A stretch of DNA of 64,000 nt from Microbacterium sp. LWS13-1.2 (GTDB lineage Bacteria; Actinomycetota; Actinomycetes; Actinomycetales; Microbacteriaceae): the NCBI RefSeq assembly GCF_040144835.1, contig NZ_CP151632.1:1798001-1862000 (forward strand), read 5' to 3'. The notes beneath the pieces are model-generated. The model made no database searches. It had not been told where the DNA came from and worked only from the letters and a program-made list of their open reading frames with translations. Positions 49,068 to 57,894 of the stretch are shown one piece after another. A program made the translations under genes and the position numbers. The stretch's first letter is position 1, and each line of letters opens with the position of its first letter.

Positions 49068-49263
49068 CGTTCTCGACGGTGGAAAGCACCTTCTCGTGCC
49101 CCGGATCAGGAGTTTCAGGGAAAACGCCTCCCACGATTCGTTCAGGAAAACACCGGGACTCGTCCAGACGGCATGAGGCAGACTCGGGCACTTGTGCGTC
49201 CGCCCCGAGGGCGCACGGCGCCGATACCCGCGGCGCGAAACCCCGAAGGATCGTACGTTCGTC
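49068..49263 (+). other. Leader region of the secreted protein gene, with direct repeats
   Basis: No gene is seen. GTTTCAGGGAAAACGCC (49112-49128) is repeated imperfectly as GTTCAGGAAAACACC (49140-49154). Small hairpins (GTGCGTCC..GGGCGCAC; GCGCCG..CGGCGC) occur before the ATG. I do not recognise a known riboswitch. Confidence 0.4.
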
Positions 49264-50148
49264 ATGCACTCAGACTCGTCACTCACTTCTGCCCGCCGCC
49301 GCCGCGGCCGTTTCTTCGTCCCCGCCGTCGCCGCCGGCGCCGCCCTCGGCATCGCCCTCACAACGGGCCTGACGCTGGCCTCGCCGACCCTCGCCAACGC
49401 CGCCCCGCTGGCCGCGTCGGCCATCGCCTCGGCCACCGCGCCCGAAGCGACCCTCCGCGACATCCGCGTCGACGCCCAGGGCTCGGTGCTCGCCGCGCGC
49501 GTCGCGCTCACCGAGGCTGCCGCGGTGACCACCGACATCGCCGCATCCGGCCTCGACATCGGCCTGCCCGACACATCGATCGACACCGCCTCCCTCGAGG
49601 ACGCGGCCGACCGCCTGTCGAAGCTCGACCTCGTTCCCATGCTCCTCGTGCCCGGGATCACCGCCGACGCGAACCGCGTCACCGCTCGGGTTTCGGCGCG
49701 CATCTCCGAGCTGCGCGAGCACCTCGACGCCGCCAAGGCGCAGAAGGCCGCGGAGGAAGCGGCCGCCGCGGCCGCCGCAGCCGCCGCCGAGGCGCAGCGC
49801 CAGGCCGAGGCGGCAGCTGCCGCCCTCGCCGCCGCCAACACGCCCGACGGCGCCAAGGCGACCGCACGCCAGATGGCGGCCTCGCACTACGGCTGGGGCG
49901 ACGGCGAGTTCTCGTGCCTCGAGTCGCTGTGGAACAAGGAGTCGGGCTGGAACTACCAGGCCTACAACTCCGGAAGCGGCGCCACCGGCATCCCGCAGTC
50001 GCTCCCCGGCAACAAGATGGCCAGCGCCGGCGCCGACTGGCAGAGCAACGCTAAAACGCAGATCGCCTGGGGCCTCGGCTACATCGCCGGCTCGTACGGC
50101 ACCCCCTGCGCCGCGTGGGGTCACTCGCAGGCCACCGACTGGTACTGA
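49264..50148 (+). CDS. Secreted lytic-transglycosylase-like protein
   Basis: This 294-residue exported protein has a signal peptide: a basic stretch ARRRRGRFF, a hydrophobic core VPAVAAGAALGIALTTGLTL, and cleavage probable after LANAA. Residues 155-195 form an alanine-rich coiled coil (HLDAAKAQKAAEEAAAA, AEAQRQAEAAA). The C-terminal 85 residues hold a compact lytic-transglycosylase-like domain: FSCLESLWNKESGWNYQAYN with catalytic Glu, then GATGIPQSLPGNKM and ..GLGYIAGSYGTPCAAW. It should act on peptidoglycan in the cell wall. ATG 49264 opens the signal peptide. Confidence 0.85.
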   Translation: MHSDSSLTSARRRRGRFFVPAVAAGAALGIALTTGLTLASPTLANAAPLAASAIASATAPEATLRDIRVDAQGSVLAARVALTEAAAVTTDIAASGLDIGLPDTSIDTASLEDAADRLSKLDLVPMLLVPGITADANRVTARVSARISELREHLDAAKAQKAAEEAAAAAAAAAAEAQRQAEAAAAALAAANTPDGAKATARQMAASHYGWGDGEFSCLESLWNKESGWNYQAYNSGSGATGIPQSLPGNKMASAGADWQSNAKTQIAWGLGYIAGSYGTPCAAWGHSQATDWY

Positions 50149-50243
50149 CCCGTCGCGCCACCGGCCGCTGAGCGAGCGCCGGTGCGCGATATGACGCAGG
50201 ATGCCGCGCCCCGGCCGCAGTCGCGGAGCGCGGCATCCCGCTC

Positions 50244-50948
50244 TCAGTCGCGCGCCGAACCCGGGCCGTACAGCTCGGCGATCTTCTGCGACGTGAACCA
50301 GCCGTCGTAGGTGTCGGACTTCGGCCACCCCTCCGGCGAGTCCTGCCACATCTCCTGCCTGCCGTACGGCAGCAGGTCGATGAGCGGGAACGTGTGGCTC
50401 AGCTGCTCGGTGCCGCGGCCGTTCGTGTGCCACGTGCGGTACACCGTGTCGCCGTCGCGGAGGAACACGTTCACGGCGAACCCGCCGCCGGCGGGTGCGT
50501 CCATGTCGGCGCCGAACGGGCTGTCGGCTGTCGAGTACCACTCCATGCGGTTGCCGGTCTTCTCGCGGTACGCGAGCGCCTCGTCGATCGGGCCCTGGGT
50601 CACGATCACGAAGCGGGCATCGTACGCCTCGAGGAAGTCGAGACGCGTGTACTGCGAGGTGAGACCGGTGCAGCCGGGGCAGTGCCATTCCTTGCCCTCG
50701 AACCACATGTGGTTGTAGACGATGAGCTGCGACCTGCCCTCGAAGACGTCGGCCAGGCGCACGGATCCGTCCTTGCCGACGAGGGTGTAGTCGGGCAGCT
50801 CGACCATCGGCAGCCGGCGTCGCTGCGCGGCGATCGCGTCGAGTTCGCGCGTCGCCGCCTTCTCGCGGACGCGGAGTTCGGCGAGCTCGCGGCGCCACGT
50901 CTCGGCATCGACGACGGGCGGAAGGGCTTGCTGGGTCGTGCTCTGCAT
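50244..50948 (-). CDS. DUF899 (thioredoxin-like) family protein
   Basis: This 234-residue protein is of the DUF899/AhpC-TSA-like group. An N-terminal helix (AETWRRELAELRVREKAATR) precedes the thioredoxin-like core with LADVFEGRSQLIVYNHMW, WHCPGCTGLT (CPGC redox motif near residue 90) and FVIVTQGPIDEALAYREKTG. The tail with TFPLIDLLPYGRQ and WPKSD..YDGW is characteristic. Its physiological substrate is unknown. GGAGG precedes the ATG and a TetR-type site at 50977-50991 lies 28 nt upstream. Confidence 0.9.
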   Translation of the reverse strand: MQSTTQQALPPVVDAETWRRELAELRVREKAATRELDAIAAQRRRLPMVELPDYTLVGKDGSVRLADVFEGRSQLIVYNHMWFEGKEWHCPGCTGLTSQYTRLDFLEAYDARFVIVTQGPIDEALAYREKTGNRMEWYSTADSPFGADMDAPAGGGFAVNVFLRDGDTVYRTWHTNGRGTEQLSHTFPLIDLLPYGRQEMWQDSPEGWPKSDTYDGWFTSQKIAELYGPGSARD

Positions 50949-50976
50949 CGGAACCTCCGAGTGTGCGAGTGCGTAT

Positions 50977-50991
50977 GTTCACACTGTACAC
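50977..50991. promoter_or_regulatory. Third copy of the TetR-type 15-mer
   Basis: GTTCACACTGTACAC differs in one base from 43637-43651. It occupies the DUF899 promoter region and so places that gene in the candidate regulon of the TetR at 43671. Confidence 0.6.
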
Positions 50992-51200
50992 ATCAGGATG
51001 CCGAGGTCAAGGGCCAGTGCGTCGGATGGCGCGCATTCGCGACCTGCACGACCGCGGCCCCCCGCAGCCAACCTGCGAGTCAGTGCCCAGTCCTCCAAAG
51101 TGATCACTCTCCAATCGTTGAGTGTTCCCTTTTCACCGCGCCGCCGACAGTTCCGTGTCCCGTCTCCAGCGGCTGATATTGGTCCATCTGTGGCCGGTGA
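50979..51200 (-). mobile_element. Remnant of an IS21-family element (left end and istA start)
   Basis: On the complement, a GTG at 51107 opens VITLEDWALTRRLAAGG, the near-invariant N-terminus of IS21-family IstA transposases in actinobacteria. The frame drifts and ends after 42 codons within the TetR-type box. Upstream of the GTG lies sequence of the kind found at IS21 left ends (GCGGCGCGGTGAAAAGGGAAC), preceded by a related stretch (GACCAATATCAGCCG). Neither istB nor a right end is present. The element boundary is approximate. Confidence 0.6.
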
Positions 51201-51481
51201 TCCGGCCGGCCTTCTAGGGGGATACTTCCGCCCTCGCGCATTGCCCGTGAGATCGGCCACAGTGACAACCGTGACTTGATGGGGTGCCAAGCCTTACCAG
51301 GCTCTCAGCGATAAACGTCGCAGGGCTACTCGAAGTGCGGTGACATTGACGAGGATCTCCGCCGCACGATCGTTTGCCGGAGTCCCTCGTCAAGTGATCT
51401 CATGACGCAATACTCTGCTTCGCAGATTCCGAGCGTGTACAACGGTGACGACGCTGCATCGGTCCAGCGACGGCATGCGGG
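51201..51481. other. Non-coding stretch between the IS remnant and the catabolic block
   Basis: About 280 nt with lower G+C than the neighbours and no convincing gene on either strand. I see no tRNA or clear attachment repeat. Confidence 0.5.
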
Positions 51482-52153
51482 TCATGCGACCGCGGAGCGC
51501 TCCGCCGTGGCGACCAGCGCGGCTTGAAGTATCGTCCGCACCACCGTCAGGTCGTCCCGATCGCGAGGCGGATACAGGAGTGTGTACGTGGCGGGCAGAT
51601 CCAGCATTTTCCCCGCCAGCGGGTGAAGCTCGCCCCATGACCGCTCCACGACGATGGCGGCGTCGGCGGGCGAGAGAATGACGTGCATGGAGCCGTCCGA
51701 GGGGTGGAAGTGGCCGAACTCCAAGCGAGCTCCCTCGCGCCACCGCGGTGACGCGGTGAGGAACAGCGCCTTGTTGTGCCTTTCCCAACTGCTAGTCCGG
51801 TACTCGATCGACGAGTCGGCCGTGGCGATGAAATCGTCAAAGACGCCCTCGAGGTCCAAGACGAGGTCCGCCGAGGCGTGCTGGTCTAGTACCCGGTGGG
51901 GAACCGGATGAGGAGCGATCGCGGGCCGCGGCGACGACCTCGCGGGAAGCGCGGCGATCTCAGGGTGCGCCACGCCATCTGTGCGCACGGAAAACGGGTC
52001 GCCGGCTCGGATACGCATGTGTGTGACCCTCAGCCACCCCCACATCGTGGGGGGAAGGCCGCCGACCCCGAGGGCGCGCCAACGCATGTAGTCCGAGACC
52101 GACCAGACGATCACCGCGAGGGTTGCCGCCGCACCGAGCATCCACCGTCGCAT
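51482..52153 (-). CDS. DUF5519 (luciferase-domain) family protein
   Basis: This 223-residue protein has an N-terminal hydrophobic helix (MLGAAATLAVIVWSVSDYM) that may anchor it in the membrane. The remainder matches the small domain called DUF5519: LEFGHFHPSDGSMHVILSP, ..ERSWGELHPLAG and YTLLYPPRDRDDLTVVRTIL. The function is unknown; the luciferase name reflects co-occurrence rather than activity. The ATG lies 1 nt after the FAH-family stop, so it is the last gene of the catabolic operon. Confidence 0.8.
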   Translation of the reverse strand: MRRWMLGAAATLAVIVWSVSDYMRWRALGVGGLPPTMWGWLRVTHMRIRAGDPFSVRTDGVAHPEIAALPARSSPRPAIAPHPVPHRVLDQHASADLVLDLEGVFDDFIATADSSIEYRTSSWERHNKALFLTASPRWREGARLEFGHFHPSDGSMHVILSPADAAIVVERSWGELHPLAGKMLDLPATYTLLYPPRDRDDLTVVRTILQAALVATAERSAVA

Positions 52154-52154
52154 G

Positions 52155-53015
52155 TCAGTTCTTCTCGAACGTCTGACGCAAGATGCCGACGCCGGGCACC
52201 TCACTGACCAGCTCATCGCCGGGCTTCAGGTACACCGGAGGAGTACGGCCCATCCCGACGCCGTCGGGGGTGCCCGTAAAGATCAGATCGCCCGGATAAA
52301 GCGTGCAGACGGCAGAGATCCGTTCGATGAGGGTCGGGATGCCGAAGATCAGCTGTGCCGTGGAGCCTTCCTGCACCACGCGCCCGTTCACCGTGGCACG
52401 CAGCGGGATCGCGTTCAGGTCGTCAAACTCGTCGAGCGAAACGACGACGGGGCCGGTCGGCGCGAATCCGGGATAGGACTTGGCGAGGCTGAACTGCGGG
52501 AACTTCCCCGCCATCTGCAATGTGCGTTCCGAGATGTCTTGACCAACCGTCAGTCCGGCAATGTGATCCCACGCGGCGTCGGCGGGGATGTTCGCACCCT
52601 GCCGGCCGATCACAACGACCAACTCGATCTCCCAGTCGACCGTCTCGGTTGGCAACGACACCTGAGTCTCGGGCCCGGTCAGCGCCGAGGCGAACTTGGT
52701 GAAGACCATCGGATGCTCGGGAACGGCGATGCCGGTCTCATCGGCGTGCGCGGAGTAGTTGACCCCGATCGCGAAGATCTGGCGGGGCGAGGGACTTGGC
52801 GGCCCCAGATGCGAAGCCTCAATCGGCTCCCACCCTGCAACGGCAGATCCGGACTCGGTGAACCAGGCGGCGAGTTCGTCCCAGCGTTCGAACGCGTGGG
52901 CCGGGTCTGATGAGAACCGCCCCGCGGTCGCGGTCTCTATGTCTGCAGCCTCGAGGTGTGCAGCGTCGCCGTCGCGGACGAGTATGGCACGCCCTTGCCG
53001 ATTGGCTATTCGCAT
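52155..53015 (-). CDS. Fumarylacetoacetate hydrolase family protein
   Basis: This 286-residue FAH-fold enzyme has its metal ligands in VDWEIELVVVIG (two Glu) and VGQDISERTLQ (Asp). IFAIGVNYSAHADETG and IFTGTPDGVGMGRTPPVYLK complete the active-site signatures. Family members cleave or hydrate 2-oxo acids and 2,4-dioxo acids. In this context, next to hexuronate enzymes, a 2-keto-3-deoxy-acid derivative is a sensible substrate, but this is inference. The stop is followed after 1 nt by the DUF5519 start. Confidence 0.88.
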   Translation of the reverse strand: MRIANRQGRAILVRDGDAAHLEAADIETATAGRFSSDPAHAFERWDELAAWFTESGSAVAGWEPIEASHLGPPSPSPRQIFAIGVNYSAHADETGIAVPEHPMVFTKFASALTGPETQVSLPTETVDWEIELVVVIGRQGANIPADAAWDHIAGLTVGQDISERTLQMAGKFPQFSLAKSYPGFAPTGPVVVSLDEFDDLNAIPLRATVNGRVVQEGSTAQLIFGIPTLIERISAVCTLYPGDLIFTGTPDGVGMGRTPPVYLKPGDELVSEVPGVGILRQTFEKN

Positions 53016-53054
53016 ATTGTTTTCCTTTCCTGCGGTGTTTTCGAGGAGGACGGT

Positions 53055-55085
53055 CTAGAAGCGGGTGAGCCCGTACCCGAACTCGTAGCGGGCGCCGACG
53101 GCATCCGTGTACGCGTAGTGCTCCGGTTCGGCCGCACCCGGGATGTCGGGGGCCTTGCCTTCTACGGCATCCGCGTCGGCTGGGATGGTGTACGGAAGCC
53201 GGCCCGTGGGGGTGACGGTGCCGCGGAGAACGTCGACGAGCGCGTCGGTGAGAACGCCGAAGGTGCCGACCACCGCGGCTGCCGCGGGCGCGATCGAGTC
53301 GATCAGCCACGGATTGGTGAAGTTCACCACCAGGATCGTCGGGATCCGCTCCTCGATGCTCACGATGCGTTGACGGTCGATACCGGTCTCGGCGTCCAGC
53401 TCGATCGACATCTCCTTGCCGGAGCGGTCGTTGAGCACCGACATGGCGGGACGCACCCAGAGCACGGCGTGCGTGGCCGACTCGACGGAGTCCGTCAGCG
53501 CGATGTCGGCGCCGGGTTCGAGCGCCGCCTCGACCTCGCGCCGGAAGCGCGCGGTCTCTTCTTCCGCTCCCGTGCCCGTGAACACCTCGGCGTAGAGGCG
53601 GGTCTCGGGCGTCGAGAGCGGCAACAGACTCGCATCGTTGCGCAGCAGCACGATCGACCGGCGGTGCGCCGTGTCGGCGAGTGACTGGATCTCGCGGTCC
53701 TCGGCGACGGCCTGAGCCAGGGCGGGGTCGACGTACGGGTTCTCGAAGAGACCGAGCTCGAACATCTCGGCAAGGAGGAATGACACACTGGTGTCGAGCT
53801 GAAAGTCGGTCACGAGCCCCTGCTCCACCGCATCCAGGAGGTGCCTCGGATTGCCGTCGCCCGAGAAGACGTTCACGCCGGCGTCGATCGCCTTAGCGAA
53901 CCGCTCGGGCCGGCTCAGGTCTTCCACACCCCACGGCATGCCGGTCGAGATCCCGGTGTCAGAGTTGACGTACCCGGTGAAGCCCAACTCACCGCGCAGC
54001 ACCTCTTCGATGAGGTAGCGGTCGAAGCCGAATCCCACCTCGTCGAAGGGCCGGCTGCCCTTCAGCTGCGGCGCGGAACGCGAGTTGACGGTCGTCGCGT
54101 AGTACGGCATCACTGACGTGGTACCGGCCTCGATTGCCGCCGCGAAGACGGGAAGGTGGTACCGGTACAGGCTTCCCTCGGTCGGATACGGCTGGAGGCG
54201 TCCGTGGTGAAAGTGCGGATCGTGGCCCCGATCACGAGGACCTCCGCCGGGGAAGTGCTTGGTGGTCAGCGAGACCGAGGAGTTGCTGAGCCGGGAACCT
54301 TGAAAGCCCCGCGTGACAGCCGCGATCATGTCGGCGGCGAGCCCCGGGTCATCGCCGAAGGTACCGGACGCGCGGGACCAGCGCGGCTCGGTGACGATGT
54401 CGGCCATGTACATGTAGCCCTTGGTGATTCCCGCCGCACGCCACTGCCGCGCCGCGAGCCGCCCGAACTCCTCGACCAGACCGGCGTCCCGCGTCGCCGC
54501 GAGCCCCAGCTCACCCGGCCAGCGCGACATCTGGTCGGCGGCCTCAGCGATGCCGAAGATCGTCACGTCCGACACGTGGTTGCGCGGGTTGCTCACCATG
54601 ACGACGGGGATGCCGTGGGTCGATGACTCCGCGAGCTCTTGCAGGGCGTTCACCCAGGTAGCGAGGTCGTCGGAACGCGGGTTGTCCCGCACGATCAGGT
54701 AGCGCAGGCCCAGCTCGAGGATCGCTTTCTCGCTGCCGACGTATTCGAGCACGGGCTGGTCGAAGTGCCGGAAGCTTGAGCCTTCGTCGGCCCAGAAGTT
54801 CTCGGTCGACCACTTCTCGTGGGAGTTGAGGATGCCTTGCGTCGGGTCGCCGATGATCCGGGACTTCCCCATGTAGTGGGAGGTGATGAGCATCATGCCG
54901 ATCTTCTCGGATCGGGTCATCCGCCCGAGCAGGTCTCGGACGCGGACCTCTACTGGGAGTCGCCAGTCCTCGTACGGGTCCAGCATGCCGTTGCCGTTGA
55001 GATCCTTGAACGACAAGCCGTCCACCTGCAGGATCAGTCGGGATCGAGCGCCGAGCAGTGGTTGATTCGTCGGTGAAGTGTTCAC
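53055..55085 (-). CDS. Glycoside hydrolase family 3 protein
   Basis: This 676-residue GH3 enzyme has an N-terminal barrel with SVSLTTKHFPGGGPRDRG (general GH3 KHFPG motif) and ELGFTGYVNSDTGIS, whose Asp is the nucleophile. The C-terminal sandwich domain includes IVLLRNDASLLPL and PTILVVNFTNPW. A short Asp-rich DLNGNGMLDPYEDW near residue 25 resembles a calcium or dockerin-like loop. No signal peptide is present, so it works on imported sugars. The GTG at 55085 has AAAGGA upstream. The same frame continues upstream into truncated gluconokinase, so a 755-residue fusion cannot be excluded. Confidence 0.88.
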   Translation of the reverse strand: MNTSPTNQPLLGARSRLILQVDGLSFKDLNGNGMLDPYEDWRLPVEVRVRDLLGRMTRSEKIGMMLITSHYMGKSRIIGDPTQGILNSHEKWSTENFWADEGSSFRHFDQPVLEYVGSEKAILELGLRYLIVRDNPRSDDLATWVNALQELAESSTHGIPVVMVSNPRNHVSDVTIFGIAEAADQMSRWPGELGLAATRDAGLVEEFGRLAARQWRAAGITKGYMYMADIVTEPRWSRASGTFGDDPGLAADMIAAVTRGFQGSRLSNSSVSLTTKHFPGGGPRDRGHDPHFHHGRLQPYPTEGSLYRYHLPVFAAAIEAGTTSVMPYYATTVNSRSAPQLKGSRPFDEVGFGFDRYLIEEVLRGELGFTGYVNSDTGISTGMPWGVEDLSRPERFAKAIDAGVNVFSGDGNPRHLLDAVEQGLVTDFQLDTSVSFLLAEMFELGLFENPYVDPALAQAVAEDREIQSLADTAHRRSIVLLRNDASLLPLSTPETRLYAEVFTGTGAEEETARFRREVEAALEPGADIALTDSVESATHAVLWVRPAMSVLNDRSGKEMSIELDAETGIDRQRIVSIEERIPTILVVNFTNPWLIDSIAPAAAAVVGTFGVLTDALVDVLRGTVTPTGRLPYTIPADADAVEGKAPDIPGAAEPEHYAYTDAVGARYEFGYGLTRF

Positions 55086-55111
55086 GGGATCCTTTCGCCG
55101 CTTGTTGGTCG

Positions 55112-55127
55112 TGTTGTCACTACAACA
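55112..55127. promoter_or_regulatory. Candidate GntR/LacI-type operator before GH3
   Basis: TGTTGT-CACT-ACAACA is a perfect 6-bp inverted repeat 26 nt upstream of the GH3 start. TTGT..ACAA palindromes are typical of GntR-family operators. No regulator gene is seen within this block. Confidence 0.5.
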
Positions 55128-55139
55128 ACGTGGTGGTTG

Positions 55140-55322
55140 CTTTTCATTGTCTTCGAGCGGCACGCCGGCAGACATCTTGCTGACATTCGACGGGTGATGT
55201 AGGTCGTCGGCGTCCATGAAGGCCACGTCAAGGGCCTCCGCCAGTGCCCGTCCGATCGTGGTCTTACCCGCACCCGCGACCCCCATCACGACGATGCGAC
55301 GGAACTCCGGCACGCTGATCAC
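55140..55322 (-). pseudogene. Gluconokinase (GntK-type), 5' fragment
   Basis: From GTG 55322 the frame gives FRRIVVMGVAGAGKTTIGRA (P-loop), VAFMDADDLHHPSNVSKM and SAGVPLEDNEK: the first 61 residues of a GntK-type gluconate kinase. The homology stops sharply there. A normal enzyme needs about 165 residues with the lid and C-terminal helices. The GTG overlaps the mannonate dehydratase stop (GTGA), so it was once the next gene of the operon. Confidence 0.75.
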
Positions 55323-56557
55323 CAGTCGTGCACGGTGCCGTCGAGCAGGCGGTTGTACGGCAGGTAGGCCTGCGCGTAGGGGTACTTGCCGGCTTCATCG
55401 ACGTTGAGCTCGACACCGAGACCGGGGTTGTCGCCGGGGTGCAGGTAGCCGTCGGTCCAGGTGAACGACTGCTGGAACACCTGGTCGGTCTTGGCACCGT
55501 GCCTCATGTACTCCTGGATGCCGAAGTTGTGGATCGACAGCCCGAGGTGCATCGCCGCGGCCATTCCCACCGGCGAGATGTCGGTCGGCCCGTGCATGCC
55601 CGACTTGATCTGGTACATCGCGGCGTAGTCGAGCGTCTTCTTCAGCGACGTGATGCCGCCCATGTGGGTGACGGCCCCGCGGACGTAGTCGATGAGCTGG
55701 TCGCGGATGATGTCTTTGAAGTCCCAGATCGTGTTGAAGATCTCGCCGATCGCGAGCGGCGTCGTGGTGTGCTGGCGCACCAGGCGAAGAGCCTCCTGGT
55801 TCTCGGCCGGCGTGCAATCCTCCAGCCAGAACAGGTCGTACGGCTCCAGGTCCTTGCCGAGCCGCGCCGCCTGGATCGGCGTCATCCGGTGATGACCGTC
55901 GTGCAGCAGCGGGATGTCGGGGCCGAACTCATTGCGGACGGCCTCGAACACGCCCGGCAGGTGGTTGAGGTAGGCGCGGGTGTCCCAGTCCTCTTCGACG
56001 GGCTTCGCGCCGCGGCGCGCCGGCTCGTGGTCGTAGCGGACCGTCGCGTCACCGACGTCGGCGCCCTGCGCGGCGATGCCGTAGATCGCCTTCAGCGTCG
56101 GGACACCGGTCTGCACCCGGATGGCCTTGTAGCCCTGCTCCTGGTGGGAGCGGATCGAGTCGAACAGCTCGGGCAGCTCCTTGCCGGACGCGTGCCCGTA
56201 CGCCATCAGGCCGTTGCGCGAAGCGCCGCCGAGCAGCTGGTACACCGGCATCCCGGCCGCCTTGCCCTTGATGTCCCAGAGCGCCATGTCGACCGAGGCG
56301 ATCGCCGCCATCGTGACCGGGCCCCGCCGCCAGTACGCCGAGCGGTACAGGAACTGCCAAGTGTCCTCGATCCGCGACGCATCGGCACCGATCAGCAGCG
56401 GCACCACGTGCTCGGTCAGGTAGGTGACCACGGCCAGCTCGCGACCATTCAGGGTCGCGTCGCCGAGCCCGGTGAATCCATCGTCGGTCGTGAGCTTGAG
56501 CGTGACGAAGTTGCGGTCGGGGCTGGTCACGATGACTTCTGCCTTTTCGATGATCAT
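55319..56557 (-). CDS. manD: D-mannonate dehydratase (enolase superfamily, ManD/RspA)
   Basis: This 412-residue enzyme dehydrates D-mannonate to 2-keto-3-deoxy-D-gluconate. The capping domain starts [20 protein letters not shown]. Barrel signatures are [25 protein letters not shown] (Asp-x-His), [30 protein letters not shown] and the [23 protein letters not shown] block near residue 330. These match ManD rather than other enolase-superfamily dehydratases. It overlaps uxuB upstream (ATGA, 4 nt) and the gluconokinase remnant downstream. Confidence 0.92.
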   Translation of the reverse strand: MIIEKAEVIVTSPDRNFVTLKLTTDDGFTGLGDATLNGRELAVVTYLTEHVVPLLIGADASRIEDTWQFLYRSAYWRRGPVTMAAIASVDMALWDIKGKAAGMPVYQLLGGASRNGLMAYGHASGKELPELFDSIRSHQEQGYKAIRVQTGVPTLKAIYGIAAQGADVGDATVRYDHEPARRGAKPVEEDWDTRAYLNHLPGVFEAVRNEFGPDIPLLHDGHHRMTPIQAARLGKDLEPYDLFWLEDCTPAENQEALRLVRQHTTTPLAIGEIFNTIWDFKDIIRDQLIDYVRGAVTHMGGITSLKKTLDYAAMYQIKSGMHGPTDISPVGMAAAMHLGLSIHNFGIQEYMRHGAKTDQVFQQSFTWTDGYLHPGDNPGLGVELNVDEAGKYPYAQAYLPYNRLLDGTVHDW

Positions 56558-57894
56558 GATGCTCTCCGTGGGGATGAGGGAACGGCGAACCCGTCGGGGT
56601 GCGTGGCTGTCGCAGCGCGCACGCGCGCGACGAACGATTCGGAGGCCGCGAGCCGGGGAGAGAGGACCTCGATGAGGGCGAGAACCGTAGCGTCGGTTGC
56701 CGCGGCCGCGGCGAGCTCGTCCGCGCGCGGGTCCGATTCGGAGGGTCCGGTGTCGAGCCAGTCGATCCAGGCCGCAGTCGCCTGGGCCGTGGCAGCGGGA
56801 GCGCGGCCCGCATCGAGCATGCGCTCGGCCACCGCGGCGAAGCGGAACTGCACCTTGGAGGTCGCTCCCGTCGCGATCTGGCTGAGCCGGTGGACGATGC
56901 GGGGGTTAGCGAATCGGGCGACAAGCTGCTCCCGGTAGTCCTCGTGCTCCGTGCCGGGTGGGAGGCAGGCGACGGCTTCGGACCAGAAGTCCTCGACCAG
57001 CGCGAGACATTCCGGGTCGGTGATCGCGTCCGCCACCGTCTCGAGCCCCTTCGGGATGCCGGTGAAGGCGAGGATGCAGTGCGCGCCGTTGAGGAGCCAG
57101 AGCTTGCGGTTCTCCCATGGCTCGATATCGTCGACGAAGCGGGCGCCGGCACTCTCCCAGTGCGGCCGCCCGGCGGGGAACTCCCCGGCCAGCACCCATT
57201 CGGTGAACGGCTCAGTCACGATCTCACCCGAGGGCGCCTGGGGGGTGATGCGGTCTACCGACGTGCTCACGAATGAGACGTGCGAGCGGATCCAGTCCGC
57301 CAGGCTGCTGTCGACCCGCGCGGCGAACCCGGTCACTCCGCGCGCCACGAAGGCGCCGTTGTCTGGGATGTTGTCGCACGGCACGATCGCGATCGGTCCG
57401 GCGTCGGCCCGTCGGCGGGCATCGAGGCCGAGGAGCAGGCGGCCGAGCACCGTCTGAGCGGTGGTCGCGCCGGCTCGCAGTGCATCGAGATCGTTCTGCA
57501 CCTCGACGTCGGCGAGGTCGGGGTCGCCGTTGGCGTCGAGCCCGTATCCGCCTTCGGTGACGGTGAGCGTTATCACCGCCACGTCCGGGGAGGCCAGGTA
57601 GCGACGGAGCGCGTCGAGATCCGCGCCGTCGTGCGCGGCGACGACGCTGTCGATGAGCTCCTCCGTGTCACCGTCGGGTCCCCGAACGGTGAGCGGGTAG
57701 GAGAAGTCCTGGGCTGCGAGCTGTTCCGCTGCCCGGGGACTGCGGACCGTGAACGCTGCGATCCCCCAGTCGGCGGCATCCGTCGCCCTGGCTGTGTACC
57801 AGGCCTGGTGGGCACGGAAGAACCGGCCCAACCCGATGTGCACGATGCGCACCGGCCGCGGAGGGCGGCCCGGCTCGGAGGTGAGGTCTGTCAC
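56554..57894 (-). CDS. uxuB: Mannitol dehydrogenase family protein, probably fructuronate reductase
   Basis: This 446-residue NAD(P)-dependent long-chain polyol dehydrogenase has the Rossmann start [18 protein letters not shown], the active-site block [17 protein letters not shown] with Lys-Asn-His, and [33 protein letters not shown], typical of the family. Its place between glucuronate isomerase and mannonate dehydratase points to reduction of D-fructuronate to D-mannonate rather than mannitol oxidation. GTG 57894 overlaps the uxaC stop by 4 nt. Confidence 0.87.
   Translation of the reverse strand: MTDLTSEPGRPPRPVRIVHIGLGRFFRAHQAWYTARATDAADWGIAAFTVRSPRAAEQLAAQDFSYPLTVRGPDGDTEELIDSVVAAHDGADLDALRRYLASPDVAVITLTVTEGGYGLDANGDPDLADVEVQNDLDALRAGATTAQTVLGRLLLGLDARRRADAGPIAIVPCDNIPDNGAFVARGVTGFAARVDSSLADWIRSHVSFVSTSVDRITPQAPSGEIVTEPFTEWVLAGEFPAGRPHWESAGARFVDDIEPWENRKLWLLNGAHCILAFTGIPKGLETVADAITDPECLALVEDFWSEAVACLPPGTEHEDYREQLVARFANPRIVHRLSQIATGATSKVQFRFAAVAERMLDAGRAPAATAQATAAWIDWLDTGPSESDPRADELAAAAATDATVLALIEVLSPRLAASESFVARVRAATATHPDGFAVPSSPRRAS

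Noticed and set aside
49080..49263. c-di-AMP (ydaO-type) riboswitch upstream of the secreted cell-wall enzyme
   Set aside because: The gene type is suggestive, but I could not find the conserved cores in order, so I list only the repeats.
51201..51481. tRNA or attachment site at the island edge
   Set aside because: No cloverleaf or CCA-type 3' end and no direct repeat of the expected kind could be seen.
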